The notes under the pieces: model-generated
Databases searched by the model: none
What the model saw: only the letters and a program-made list of their open reading frames with translations
What the model was told of the DNA's origin: nothing
Program-made: the position numbers and the translations under genes
DNA from: Petaurus breviceps papuanus
Taxonomy: Eukaryota > Chordata > Mammalia > Diprotodontia > Petauridae
Direction: 5' to 3'
NCBI GenBank assembly: GCA_028583685.1
Contig: JAMXIF010001164.1
Location: forward strand, 7,834,303-7,898,302
Length of the DNA: 64,000 nucleotides
Part shown: positions 51,621 to 61,031 of the stretch, in pieces
Numbering within the stretch: the stretch's first letter is position 1
Layout of the letters: each line of letters opens with the position of its first letter

Positions 51621-52250
51621 GAATATGATACATGAGAGGAGAAAAAAGCCATCCTAGCACTTGAGGATACATATCCTTATTCTCCTTCTCTGGTGCATCC
51701 TGTTCCCTTACCTTTTGCCCTCATGATCTCTATGCCTCTGGATTTCCATTCCCTCTGTTACTTTTGAGTCTTTGTTTTCCCTCTGGGTAGTTTCTTCCCT
51801 CCTTTGAGAGCATGCTCCAAGTTGTCTGATATGCAGGAGTGCAGACAGACATCCCTGAAGCCCTTCCACCTGCTCTAGCCGGGAGTGACCTTTGCAGGAA
51901 GCACAAAGCAGCTTTTGATTGCCGGGAGCATCGCCATTGCGGCACACTCTCTGCAGGTCACTGGAATAATCTACTTGATTGTTATACTTGTTCAAAATGC
52001 ATATGAATCTATATGCCAACATGGCTAATCAGCATTCAGTATTGGGACTCAGTAAGGGAGTCATTGTGAATGAGAAATATGGATATAGTTAAACTTGGAT
52101 AGCCTTGCCTGGAGTTAATTCTTCTCTTCATTGTCTTCAGCCTGAGACATTTGAAAAAGGGGGGTTTATAGTTAGATTTATGGGAGTTACCCCTGTATAA
52201 ATGTACTGAGACTTTGACATCTATCAATTTACATCATTTTGAACAAGATA
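51621..52250. other. unassigned sequence
   Basis: The 104-codon minus frame at 51708-52022 overlaps no splice signals that I could pair. 51830-51960 is GC-richer and complex but unrecognised. Confidence 0.35.
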
Positions 52251-52251
52251 T

Positions 52252-52435
52252 AATTAGTGTGATCTGGGAAGTTTGAACTAAGAAGACCTGGGTTCTAGCT
52301 TCTCTGTTACTACTTAGGCAATCTTGGCAAATTACTTCTCTCTGAGCCTCAGTTTCCTTATCTGTAAAATAAGAGCATTCAATTACATGGCCTCTAAGCT
52401 CCCTTCAGGTTTTAGAATCTTTAGAGTTTAATTTG
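52252..52435 (+). mobile_element. MIR SINE, sense
   Basis: 'gaactaagaagacctgggtt', 'ctgagcctcagtttccttat', 'ctgtaaaataagagcattca', 'tggcctctaagctcccttca', 'ggttttagaatctt'. Confidence 0.85.
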
Positions 52436-52890
52436 AGTTTTTTGTTTTGTTTCGGCTACTAAAATATAGATAAAATAAAGGCCTTTACTTCCCCTTGGTC
52501 TTGTCATACTCTGTTTTGGGACTTTAAAAATTCTGCTGACTTTTCTACCTTTCTTAACTATTTGTGGGAAACAAACAAATAAACAAACAAAACATAAGAA
52601 GACCTTGTAAGAAATAATGAATTTTTATTCTTCCAAAAGATCAGAGCTTTTACACATTCCCATATTAATCTTTGCACAAATTGTTGAAAATAAGTAAGAG
52701 TGTTCTGTCTTAGAAAAAAAAAATTAAAGCATGTAGAGAGTGATTTAAGGTTAGTTACTATGAGAGATTCTCTATCATAGTTTCCACAAACTAGGTCAGG
52801 CAAATTCCATAATACAAGGCTTCTTAAATTTTTGGTGGGGAGTGACAGATGGCTCGCTTCTTCTCATGCCTTCTTCATTTTCTGCTCTAT
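52436..52890. other. unassigned sequence
   Basis: Nothing recognised apart from short A/T runs. Confidence 0.4.
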
Positions 52891-52892
52891 GT

Positions 52893-53150
52893 TTTTGCTT
52901 TTTTTCAGGCATTTCCGTCATACCTGACTCTTTATAACCCCATCTGGGGTTTCCTTGGCAAAGATAGTGTAGTGGTTTGCCATTTCCTTGTCCAGCACAT
53001 TTTACAGATGAGGAAACAGAGGCAAACAGGGTTAAGTGACTCGCCCAGGGTCATACAGTTAGTAAGTGTCTGAGACCAGATTTGAATTCAGGAAGATGAG
53101 TTTTCTTGGCTCCAGACCTGGCATTCTATCCACTGTACCATCTAACTGCC
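52893..53150 (-). mobile_element. MAR1-like SINE, antisense
   Basis: 'gactctttataaccccatct', 'ggggtttccttggcaaagat', 'gatgaggaaacagaggcaaa', 'cgcccagggtcatacagtta', 'gctccagacctggcattcta', 'accatctaactgccc'. Confidence 0.92.
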
Positions 53151-53454
53151 CATTCTTTATCCTATAATGGAGATATATTTACAAGTGAATGACCATTAGG
53201 GTAATCTACCTGGGATCTTTTCACTTGTTCATTGTAGCTTCACCTCCCAATCTTTACAAGTAGAAACCATTAAGTCACAATAGAGTGATGAGCAGGGAAG
53301 TGAAATGCTATTTAATTACATAAATCATCCTGATGGTCCTAACAATTGGTGGTTAGTGAGAACTTATGAATCTACTGCATTAACAAATTTAGAAAAATAC
53401 ACCTATAACAGATGCTCATTTGATAGAAGAACATTACGGATGGCATTCAGAATG
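53151..53454. other. unassigned sequence
   Basis: 300 bp without a recognised feature. Confidence 0.4.
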
Positions 53455-53609
53455 CCAAAGCCTCAATGGGAAGAGTTCTGGGTTTGGAGCTGGATCACCT
53501 GGGATGGAGTCCCAGCTCTGTCACTGATCACCCATGTGACCTTGGGCTAGTCAGTTTCCTTCTAGATTTCAGTTTCCTTATCTTCAAAATAAAGGGGTTT
53601 CACTAGATC
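53455..53609 (+). mobile_element. MIR SINE, sense
   Basis: 'gttctgggtttggagctgga', 'gtcccagctctgtcactgat', 'cccatgtgaccttgggctag', 'tttcagtttccttatcttca', 'aaataaaggggtttcactag'. Confidence 0.88.
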
Positions 53610-53721
53610 AATAGTGTCAATGGTTTAGGGGCCACTAAACCAAACATTAGGATCCTTGTGGGCCCTATAATGCCTTTATTTTAAAATATATTATTTATGA
53701 TTTATTATATTTTTATTTATT

Positions 53722-53795
53722 TCTATATATATATATATATTTGCTTTTTGGAGGACAATTGGGGTTAAGTGACTCACCCAAGGTCACATGGCTAG

Positions 53796-53840
<45 letters not shown>

Positions 53841-53920
53841 GTGTCTGAGGCCAAATTTGAACTCAGGTCCTCCTGACTCCAGGGCTGGTGCTCTATTCAC
53901 TGCACCACCTAACCACCCCT
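53722..53920 (-). mobile_element. tRNA-derived SINE, antisense, with an internal (TG)n
   Basis: (TA)n-type tail, 'ttgctttttggaggacaatt', 'ggggttaagtgactcaccca', 'aggtcacatggctagg', then the (TG) run, 'aactcaggtcctcctgactc', 'agggctggtgctctattcac', 'tgcaccacctaaccaccc'. Confidence 0.93.
53798..53840. repeat. (TG)n microsatellite, about 20 units, inside a SINE
   Basis: Perfect tg run located exactly where other copies of this SINE have a short T/G stretch (7622-7640, 17313-17325). It produces a V-C-V-C false frame. Confidence 0.98.
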
Positions 53921-54129
53921 ACACTAAATATTTCTTAGATTTCAATCTGATTTGTGCCCTGGAGTATTGTGAGCTACACGCAGTTTGTGGGCCATGTATT
54001 GGACTCCTCCAGACTAGATGACCTCAATAGTCCTTCTAGAGCCAGATCTATGAGCCAGGAGAGAAAAAGGGAAGAGACTTCACTTAGATGTGGGAATGTT
54101 TTGTCTATATCATCTTCCACATGCAAACA

Positions 54130-54374
54130 TTGCTGCAAACACCTGACTTCCTCTAAGGCCCAATCAAAATCCCACCTTCCACAGGAGCCTTCCCCAACTC
54201 CTCTTAATTCCAGGGCCTTCCCTCTGTCAATTATTTCCCATTTATCTTGTATGTAGATTTCTTTGTATATATTTGTTCACTTGTCTCCCTTATTAGATTG
54301 TAACTCCTTGAGGTCATGTTCTATCTTTTGCCTCTTTTTATATCTTCAGCACTCAGCACAATGCCTAACATGTC
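54130..54374 (-). mobile_element. L2 3' end, antisense (left part)
   Basis: 'ctaaggcccaatcaaaatcc', 'aggagccttccccaactcct', 'tagattgtaactccttgagg', 'atcttcagcactcagcacaa', 'tgcctaaca'. It continues after the MAR1 at 54625. Confidence 0.85.
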
Positions 54375-54624
54375 TTTCAGTTGTTTTTCAGTCATGTTCA
54401 ACTCTTTCTGACTCTATTTTGGGTTTTCTTCGCAAAGATGCTGGAGTGGTCTGCCATTTCCTCCCCTAGCTCATTTTATAGATAAAGAACTTGAAGCAGG
54501 TAAGGTTAAGTGACTTGCCTAGGGTCACATAGCTAGTAAGGGTCTGAGGCCATATTTGAATTCAAGAAGATAAGTCTTCTTGAATTAGGCCCAACATTTT
54601 ATCCACTGAGCCACCTAGATGCCC
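54375..54624 (-). mobile_element. MAR1-like SINE, antisense, inside L2
   Basis: 'gttgtttttcagtcatgttc', 'gggttttcttcgcaaagatg', 'ctggagtggtctgccatttc', 'gacttgcctagggtcacata', 'tatccactgagccacctaga', 'tgccc'. Confidence 0.92.
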
Positions 54625-54672
54625 ACTTGGCATATAGTGGGCACCTAATAAATGTTTGTTGATTGTTTGATT
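54625..54672 (-). mobile_element. L2 3' end, antisense (right part)
   Basis: 'cttggcatatagtgggcacc' + 'taataaatgtttgttgattg' completes the L2 end started at 54130. Confidence 0.85.
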
Positions 54673-54674
54673 GA

Positions 54675-55004
54675 TAGCAAGAGATTTCTTTTTCTATCTG
54701 GATGTTCTGAGACCCAGCCCAGATATCCATTTTCTAGGACAGCTATACAATTCACATTTATATGATAGTAATGGCAGCTTCTTAGCTGGTTTGGCATAGC
54801 CCATGATCTTTTCTAAGGGCACATGAAGTTGTTTATCTAGAGAAGAATAATTCATCTTCCAATGGATCTTTGCTAGCAAGCATATGAATATTCCCTCTAA
54901 CAATGAGGATCCTTGTCCTCCTATCCTCTGCAATTCTTGTCCATGTTTTCCTATAAGTTCAGCACAAGGATCCATCCAATGTGCTGGACGCCGTGTGTAC
55001 TAAG
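54675..55004. other. unassigned sequence
   Basis: Nothing recognised. Confidence 0.4.
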
Positions 55005-55062
55005 TCAGGTCAGGTGCCATATTAAATGCTGGGAATACAAAATGTCAAGAAATAGTCTCTGC
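55005..55062. repeat. old interspersed repeat 'X', short copy
   Basis: 'caggtgccatattaaatgct', 'gggaatacaaaatgtcaaga', 'aatagtctctgctctcatcc'. Confidence 0.4.
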
Positions 55063-55310
55063 TCTCATCCATTGGCTGTTCTTCACTCTCGTCATGTGAC
55101 TGATCCCTATTATTTTTCACTCATCACTTTTCTGAGCAAGACCTTTATTTCATTTCTTCATTATTCCCTCTTTGCCATTTCTTTCAGGATGCTCACAGCC
55201 ACCCTGCCCATCTCCATTGCCCTTTGGGTAATACTCATTTTTAACTTTTCAGAGACTGTCACTTAATTATTAGTAGGTTAATAATAACACCACTGGCAGA
55301 CTGAATTTCT

Positions 55311-55355
55311 AGCACACACACACACACACACACACATGCACATACACACATACGT
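55311..55355. repeat. (CA)n microsatellite
   Basis: About 12 perfect ca units, then a degraded 'catgcacatacacacatac' continuation. Confidence 0.95.
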
Positions 55356-55637
55356 TATCAGTTGTCGAAGTGCTTCCAACACTGAGTGTTAAAGGTTGCT
55401 GTAGGAGGTACAGAACTAGGGAGGATGAAGATATAGGCTTAATTAGCAGAGAATGAACGAGAACGTGCAAGCCGGCAGTAAGTGCATGATAGGAAAGTGT
55501 GGGATTCTAATAATAACAACCGCATTCAGAAACCTTACTCACCAGGAGCACAATCATCTTTGAAAATATGAGACTGTGACTGTGTCAGGAGGGGTCAGAA
55601 TTTGCCATTTTACCTTTATGATTGTTATTTTTTACAG
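55356..55637. other. unassigned, apparently low-copy sequence before the candidate exon
   Basis: Complex sequence without a recognised repeat, ending in a pyrimidine tract and acceptor (attgttattttttacag) at 55637. Confidence 0.4.
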
Positions 55638-55702
55638 CAGAAGACTTGAGGAAACAAGATTATGCCTTGCCATCTAGCAAAGCGTATTCACCACCCACAG
55701 AG
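55638..55702 (+). CDS. candidate 65-nt coding exon of the same unidentified host gene
   Basis: Acceptor with a T-rich tract (ttattttttacag) and donor ACAGAG|GTAAGAA, both close to consensus. The first two bases CA complete a codon with the leftover G of the exon at 45535-45572 (GCA, Ala), and 21 full codons follow: it begins EDLRKQDYALPSS and ends KAYSPPTE. It ends on a complete codon (phase 0). The encoded stretch is polar and Ser/Pro/Lys-rich, as in a disordered linker or cytoplasmic tail. The surrounding intron reads through stops soon after the donor. Not recognised by homology; phase compatibility with the upstream candidate is the main support. Confidence 0.5.
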
Positions 55703-55912
55703 GTAAGAACCCAGATCTTCACAGACAGAAACGCAAAACTTCACCATGGGCTGCCAGTTATCCTAGATCGACTGAGATTTTCTTTCTTGTGGGGATTATT
55801 TTCCTTTTGGCTAGACATTTGTGCTTAAGCTGATCATGCTTTAAATCACAAATCCTCTTAATTTAGAATCACTTCTTTTGTTTCTGAGTATAGCAGGTAT
55901 AGAGGGAATTTG
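55703..55912. other. putative intron, unassigned
   Basis: No repeat recognised. Confidence 0.4.
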
Positions 55913-55914
55913 GC

Positions 55915-56090
55915 AAATGAGAGAATCATAGAGCTGGAGACCTTATAGTTTAAGTCCTTTATTTTACAGAAGAAAACCAGGTCCATAGAGGTTAAATAAC
56001 TTGTCTAAGGTCACATAGGTAGTGAATGACAAACCTTGAATTAAAATGCAGGGCGTCAGGCTCTAAATTTAGCAGTCTGGTATAGGTAAA
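55915..56090 (-). mobile_element. MIR-like SINE, antisense
   Basis: 'aatcatagagctggagacct', 'ccatagaggttaaataactt', 'gtctaaggtcacataggtag', 'caggctctaaatttagcagt'. Confidence 0.65.
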
Positions 56091-56244
56091 GCAATTGTCA
56101 TTATCCATCTCCACTGAGGAGCCTTCCACAGAAGAGTCTTACATAGCTCCCTGCTAGTAAGTGGTAAAACCCAGGCCCCCCCCACCTACAAATCCAGGAC
56201 TTTTCCTTCTATGCTCTTCTATTTTCCATATTGAGAGTGGAAGC
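56091..56244 (-). mobile_element. possible second MIR-like fragment, antisense
   Basis: 'gcccaggccccccccaccta'-like text with 'agctccctgctagtaagtgg' ('ctagtaagtggtaaaaccca') suggests a SINE head in antisense; weak. Confidence 0.4.
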
Positions 56245-56398
56245 AATGAGGAGCTATGGAGTCAGAGGGACTGGGTGTGAATCCTGGCTTTGCCTTTTAC
56301 TGCTTGTGTGATGTTAGTCAACCTCTGAGGGCCCCATCTCCAAAATGAGGGGGCCTGATCCTTTCCAGCCCTGAAATCTATGATCCTCTGTAAGCAAT
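56245..56398 (+). mobile_element. MIR SINE, sense
   Basis: 'gctatggagtcagagggact', 'gggtgtgaatcctggctttg', 'tcaacctctgagggccccat', 'tgatcctttccagccctgaa', 'atctatgatcct'. Confidence 0.88.
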
Positions 56399-56449
56399 TT
56401 ATCAGGTTACCCTAGCAAATCTTGGGATTTTAGAACTCAAAACCCCTTA

Positions 56450-56592
56450 TACATTGTGGCTTTGGAGTCAGAGGATATAAATTCTAATGCTGATTTGGTC
56501 ACCACATTCCTGGTCAGTTTCCTCAACTGTAAGATTAAGAGCTTAGATGTAAAAGATTCCTTCCAATTTTTTATCTGTGATTCTATGGATCA
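56450..56592 (+). mobile_element. MIR SINE, sense
   Basis: 'gtggctttggagtcagagga', 'cctggtcagtttcctcaact', 'gtaagattaagagcttagat', 'gattccttccaattttttat'. Confidence 0.75.
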
Positions 56593-57592
56593 CCCAGGCC
56601 AGCTCCCTAGCTTGGTGGAAGCATCCCGTGGACATACTCATCTCCCTTTGCTTTGTTTGCAGTCAACCTTCTGATGTGTAATTTGGGCTTGTAAGTGAAC
56701 TTAACCTCAGAAGTGATGTCCTGTGCAAATGACTAATATAGGTTTCTCTTCTGATTGTCACTCTCACTCTAAATCAGCCTCTTATGATTTTGGTTCTTGC
56801 TAAACGCTGTCCTGGAGCCTGATCTCCCAGGCTGAGCTAATGCCTTCAAGCTTCTGAACCCACCTGCTGACAGGGTGACTCTGAGTCAGACTACGCAATA
56901 TGAGAAGGAACCAGTGATCCTTTCCCCTTAACTCAGCCGTTTCAGTTGCAAAGATTTCAGTATTGAGGAAAGTGTGCTGGTAAAGGAGGGTGGTCACAAT
57001 ATGCTTGAATAGGTCCTCCTTTTTACACTGTCAAATAGATTGTTACTTGGCAATCTGAAGAGGGTGTATTTGCTGCTAAGCCACTCGTGGAATTTATCCA
57101 ATCTTTGGTTCAATCACTGGATGTCTGTTGGCGTCCCTGTGAGGAGCACTTGGAATGTAGGATATTCGTGGAGTCTTGAGATCATGTGGATTTTCTAACC
57201 ATGGCCTTGCAGAATATGTCGTCCCTCTTAACAGGCTGCCCCAGGAAGGCCATCCCTGTGCCTTCTGGGACTGACTTGTTAGCAGCATTTGGTATCACGG
57301 ATACACAGGAAGGCAACAAGCAAAGGCAGATTTTGCTTATCACTGGAGATGGTTTGATTTGCAGGTACTTCAGATGTTAAATATACCCATAGAGGCTGCA
57401 GATGGATAGAAAGAGAAAAGAGTCCTGAAAATTCCCTCTGAAGTTGCTTGTCATTTTACAGCCCATTAGACTAACGTGGTTCCAGTTAATATGAATTGCT
57501 TGTCTTCTGTATAAAATGACTCTTGCTTTATAAGAAAAATATATTATTTCAGTTGAGCTAAAAATGCCTTGCTCACAAAGAGTAAAGAGAAT
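56593..57592. other. unassigned, apparently low-copy sequence
   Basis: 1 kb with no repeat recognised. An acceptor-like tttgtttgcag ends at 56661; continuing phase 0 from the 55702 exon it would give only STF and a stop. 57200-57330 is GC-richer and complex, but no paired splice sites were found around an open frame. Confidence 0.35.
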
Positions 57593-57885
57593 AAGAGGAA
57601 GGTAGCGAGGTGGTCCAGGGGATAGAATGTCAGATCTGAGTTCAAATCCTGCCTCAAACACTAGTTGTATGACTCTAGGCAAGTCATGTGACCTTGCTAA
57701 ACTTCGGTTTTCTCATCTGTAAAATGGGGATAATAATAGCATCTGCTTTATAGGGTTGTTGTAAGGATCAAGTGAGATTATATATACATATATAAATGCA
57801 CATAATAAGCTCATATATGTATATATATATATCATCTCATACCTATATGTAGTGCTTTGTAAAACTTAGGGTACTACATAAATGC

Positions 57886-57890
<5 letters not shown>
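57593..57890 (+). mobile_element. MIR SINE, sense, with TA-rich expansion in its tail
   Basis: 'aaggtagcgaggtggtccag', 'gagttcaaatcctgcctcaa', 'cttcggttttctcatctgta', 'aaatggggataataatagca', 'agggttgttgtaaggatcaa', then a (TATA)-rich expansion 57778-57830 and 'gtagtgctttgtaaaactta'. Confidence 0.88.
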
Positions 57891-57919
<29 letters not shown>

Positions 57920-57921
57920 GT
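57885..57921. repeat. (TTA)n microsatellite
   Basis: About 11 units of att between the MIR tail and the MAR1 tail; a composite of both SINE tails. Confidence 0.95.
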
Positions 57922-58175
57922 TTAGTCATTTTCAGTCCTATCCAACTTTTCGCGACCCAATTTGGGGTTTTCTTGGCAAAGATACTGTATTTTGGTTTGC
58001 TATTTCCTTCTCCAGTTCATTATACAGAAGAGGAAACTGAGGCAAACTGGTTTAAGTGACTTGCTCAGGGTCACAGAGTTAATAAGTATCTGAGTCCAGA
58101 TTTGAACTCAGGAAGATGAGTTTTCCTCATTCTAGACTCAGAACTCTATTCACTGTGCCACCTAGCTGCTCTTAT
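57921..58175 (-). mobile_element. MAR1-like SINE, antisense
   Basis: 'gtttagtcattttcagtcct', 'cccaatttggggttttcttg', 'agaggaaactgaggcaaact', 'gacttgctcagggtcacaga', 'attctagactcagaactcta', 'tgtgccacctagctgctc'. Confidence 0.95.
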
Positions 58176-58294
58176 TATTTCTATTATTTCATTACTACTA
58201 CTATTATTGTTGTTATGTATGCTTTTTTTCAGTCAAAGAAAAAATCAGGGATCTCTTGAGATATTTCCAAACCTCAGGCCATTTGGAACATAGA

Positions 58295-58665
58295 AAATTA
58301 GAATTTAGGGCTGGGGGGACATTAGAGACTATTTATATACTATTCACTTTAAAGAGGAGAAAACTAAGGCAGTATTGTCTCAATGGAAAAAAACACTGGA
58401 CCTCTGGAGTCAAAGGCTCTTGGACCTAGAGTTAGATAGTATGTCAAAATCCATTTAATCCACCTCCCCCCTTATTTTTACAGATAAAGAAGCTTAAGAG
58501 GGTGTGAGTTCACATTTTGTCTCTGATGCTTAGCTAAATGCCCATGGGCAAATCACTTAAAGTCCTTGATCCCCAGTTTCCTCAAGATGAAAAAAATGAA
58601 GGGGTTGGAGGATGTAGCCTCTGAGGCCATTTGTCAGCTCTGCATTTATGATCATAGATACAATC
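58295..58665 (+). mobile_element. MIR-like remnants, sense
   Basis: 58375-58415 'gtctcaatggaaaaaaacac' + 'tggacctctggagtc'; 58500-58650 'gtgagttcacattttgtctc', 'gcccatgggcaaatcactta', 'ccccagtttcctcaagatga', 'ggttggaggatgtagcctct', 'gaggccatttgtcagctctg'. An inner stretch (58440-58500) looks like an inserted MIR3-type fragment. Confidence 0.65.
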
Positions 58666-59967
58666 TCAGCCAAGAGAATTTAAGTGGCTGACCTAAGGTT
58701 TCATAGTCAATTCACTAGAGTCAAATGGTCTCTCTGGTTTGGTAAAAGCATCCTATCTATTGCTTAGTTCAACATATTCAATAATATTTTCCCCCTTCTG
58801 TGTCACATTGTTCTAGTCTCTAACCTCCTGGTGCTGGTCAAGATTACTCTCTGCTTCTACGGATCATTTTTCATTTTGATTTTTAAATTGACCTTCCACT
58901 TTTTTTAAGGGAAGAAAAAGTAGAAAGGCATTCCTTTTTTTAAGTGCTTTGTTAACTTCTGATTTACATCATTCATTTCTGCCAGATTTTGAGTTACAAA
59001 TTTTCTCCCCATTTTCCCCCTACCCACTACCCCAAAACAGCAGTCCCACAGGATATCCCCTCCTCCAATCTGCTCTCTCCCATATCTTCTCCCTTCTACT
59101 TTTCCAGTGGATCTCTATGCCCCAGTGCCTGTATATCTTATTTCCCAATTACATGTAAAAGAGTATTAATAATAGTATATACATACATATATATATATTT
59201 GAATATTTGATTTAAAAACTTTGAATTCCAGATTCATTCCCTTCCTCCCTTTCTCCCACCCTTACTGGGAAGATAAGCAGTTCAGTATAGGTTATACATG
59301 TGTGGCTAATGCAAAACAATAACATAGTAGATATATTGTAAAAGACTGACTATATTTCCCTCCCTCCTATCCCACCTCCCACTTGTTCTATTCTCTACTT
59401 TGATCCCATCCCTTTTCAAAAGTGGGTGCTTCCAACTTTCCTCCCCCCAGCCTGCCCTCCCTTCCATCATCTCCCCTCTCATCCCATTCCCCCTACTCTA
59501 CTGTAGGGTGAGATACCCTATTTAGTGTGTATTTCATTCCCTCCTCAAGCCAAATTCAATGGGAATAAGATTGACCCATTCCCTTTTGCCTTCTTATTCT
59601 TCCCCTCAATTGTAACCATTTTCCCTTGCCTCTTCTATATGAGATAGTTTACCCCATTCTGTCTCTCCCCATCTCTTCTCATTATATTCCTCTCTCATCT
59701 CTTAATTTCACCTTTTAAGTATCATCCCTTCCTGTTAACTTGGTCCTGTGCCCTCTATCTATGTATATCTGTAAACATATATACACACATTCACATATGT
59801 ATTCATATGCCCATATACCCTCATATATAGACATATATACATATGTTTCTATTCCCTTCAACTACTGAGAAAAGTTTCATAAGTTACAATTATTGTTTAT
59901 CCATGTAGGAATGTTAATAGTTCAACTTTGATAAGTTCCTTATGATTTTTTTTCCCTGTTTACCTTC

Positions 59968-61031
59968 TCATGCTTCTCTTGCTTCTTGTATCTGAATGTC
60001 AAATTTTCTATTCAATTCTGTTTTTTTCAGCAAGAATGCTTGAAAGTCCTCTATTCCACTGAATGACCATATTTTCCCCTGAAACATGATACTCAGTTTT
60101 GCTGGGTAGGTGACTATTGGTTTTAATCCTAGATCCTTTGCCCTCTAGAATATCATATTCCAAGCCCTTCGATCCCTCAGTATAGAAGCTGCCAGATCCT
60201 GGGTTATCCTGATTATGTTTCCACAATATTCAAATTGTTTCTTCCTGGCTGCTTGTAATATTCTCTCCTTGATCTGGGAACTCTGGAACCTGGCTATAAT
60301 ATTCCTAGGAGTTTTATTTTTGGGATCTTTTTCAGGAGGTGATTGGTGGATTCTTTCAACCTTTATTTTGCCCTCTGGTTCTAAAACATCAGAGCAGTTT
60401 TTTTTTTGAGAACTTCCTGGAGGATGATTTCTAGGTTCTTACTTTGATCATGGCTTTCAAATAGTCCAATAATTTTAAAATTATCTCTCCTGGATCTATT
60501 TTCCAGGTCGGTGGTTTTTCCCATAAGATAGTTCACATTGCCTTCTATTCCTTCATTTGTTTGGATCTGTTTAACAGCATCTTGATTTCTCATAAAGTCA
60601 TTAGCTTCCATTTGCTCCAATCTAATTCTGAAGCAATGATTCTCCTCAGTGAGCTTTTGAGATTCTTTTTCCATCTGGCAAATTTGGCTTTTTAAGGCAT
60701 TCTTCTCCTCATTGCCTTTTTGAGCCTCTTTTGGCATTTGAGTTAGTCTATTTTTTAGGGTGTTATTTTCCTCAGTCAGGCTGTTGACTCTCAGTTCTTA
60801 ATTTTCTTGCATTGTTCTCATTTCTCTTCCCAATTTTTCCTCCACTTCTCTTATCTGCTTCTTAAGGTCCTCTATGGCTTGTAACCAGCTTGTATTTTCC
60901 TTTGAAGCTTTTGGTGCAGGAGTTCTGACTACACTGTTTTCCTCCTGTTCCATGCTTTGCTCCTTTTTGTCCCCGAAGTAGGAGTCTAATGTTGGAATCT
61001 TCTGTCTGCTTTGTTTCCTTTGCCTGGTCAT
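59968..61031 (-). pseudogene. HAL1 ORF1 (L1 ORF1p-like RNA-binding protein), nearly intact
   Basis: Starts MTRQRKQSRQKIPTLDSYFG at 61031, then PAPKASKENTSWLQAIEDLK and a long heptad coiled coil (KKQIREVEEKLGREMRTMQ; NALKSQICQMEKESQKL; EENHCFRIRLEQMEANDF), then the RRM-like domain (LENRSRRDNFKIIGLFESHD) and the C-terminal domain with the TYPAKLS box (cf. SYPAKLS in human L1 ORF1p). About 354 codons in family terms. LINE breaks: one TAA about codon 78 (after MRTMQEN) with the frame open again at once, one frameshift in an A8-10 run near 60400, and one TAG before RAKDLG. Functions in the family as a nucleic-acid-binding trimer of the retrotransposition particle; this copy is dead. Confidence 0.88.

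Larger units (their letters stand above)
53610..54010. mobile_element. hAT-like MITE, split by a SINE
   Basis: Left part 'gtgtcaatggtttaggggcc', 'actaaaccaaacattaggat', 'ccttgtgggccctataatgc', as in 44995-45214. Right part 'aaatatttcttagatttcaa', 'gagctacacgcagtttgtgg', 'gccatgtattggactcctcc'. A SINE occupies 53722-53920. Confidence 0.75.

Noticed and set aside
60008-60226. 72-codon minus-strand frame considered as the HAL1 ORF1 end
   Set aside because: Off-frame: the family's TYPAKLS box and C-terminus are read in another frame through this region.
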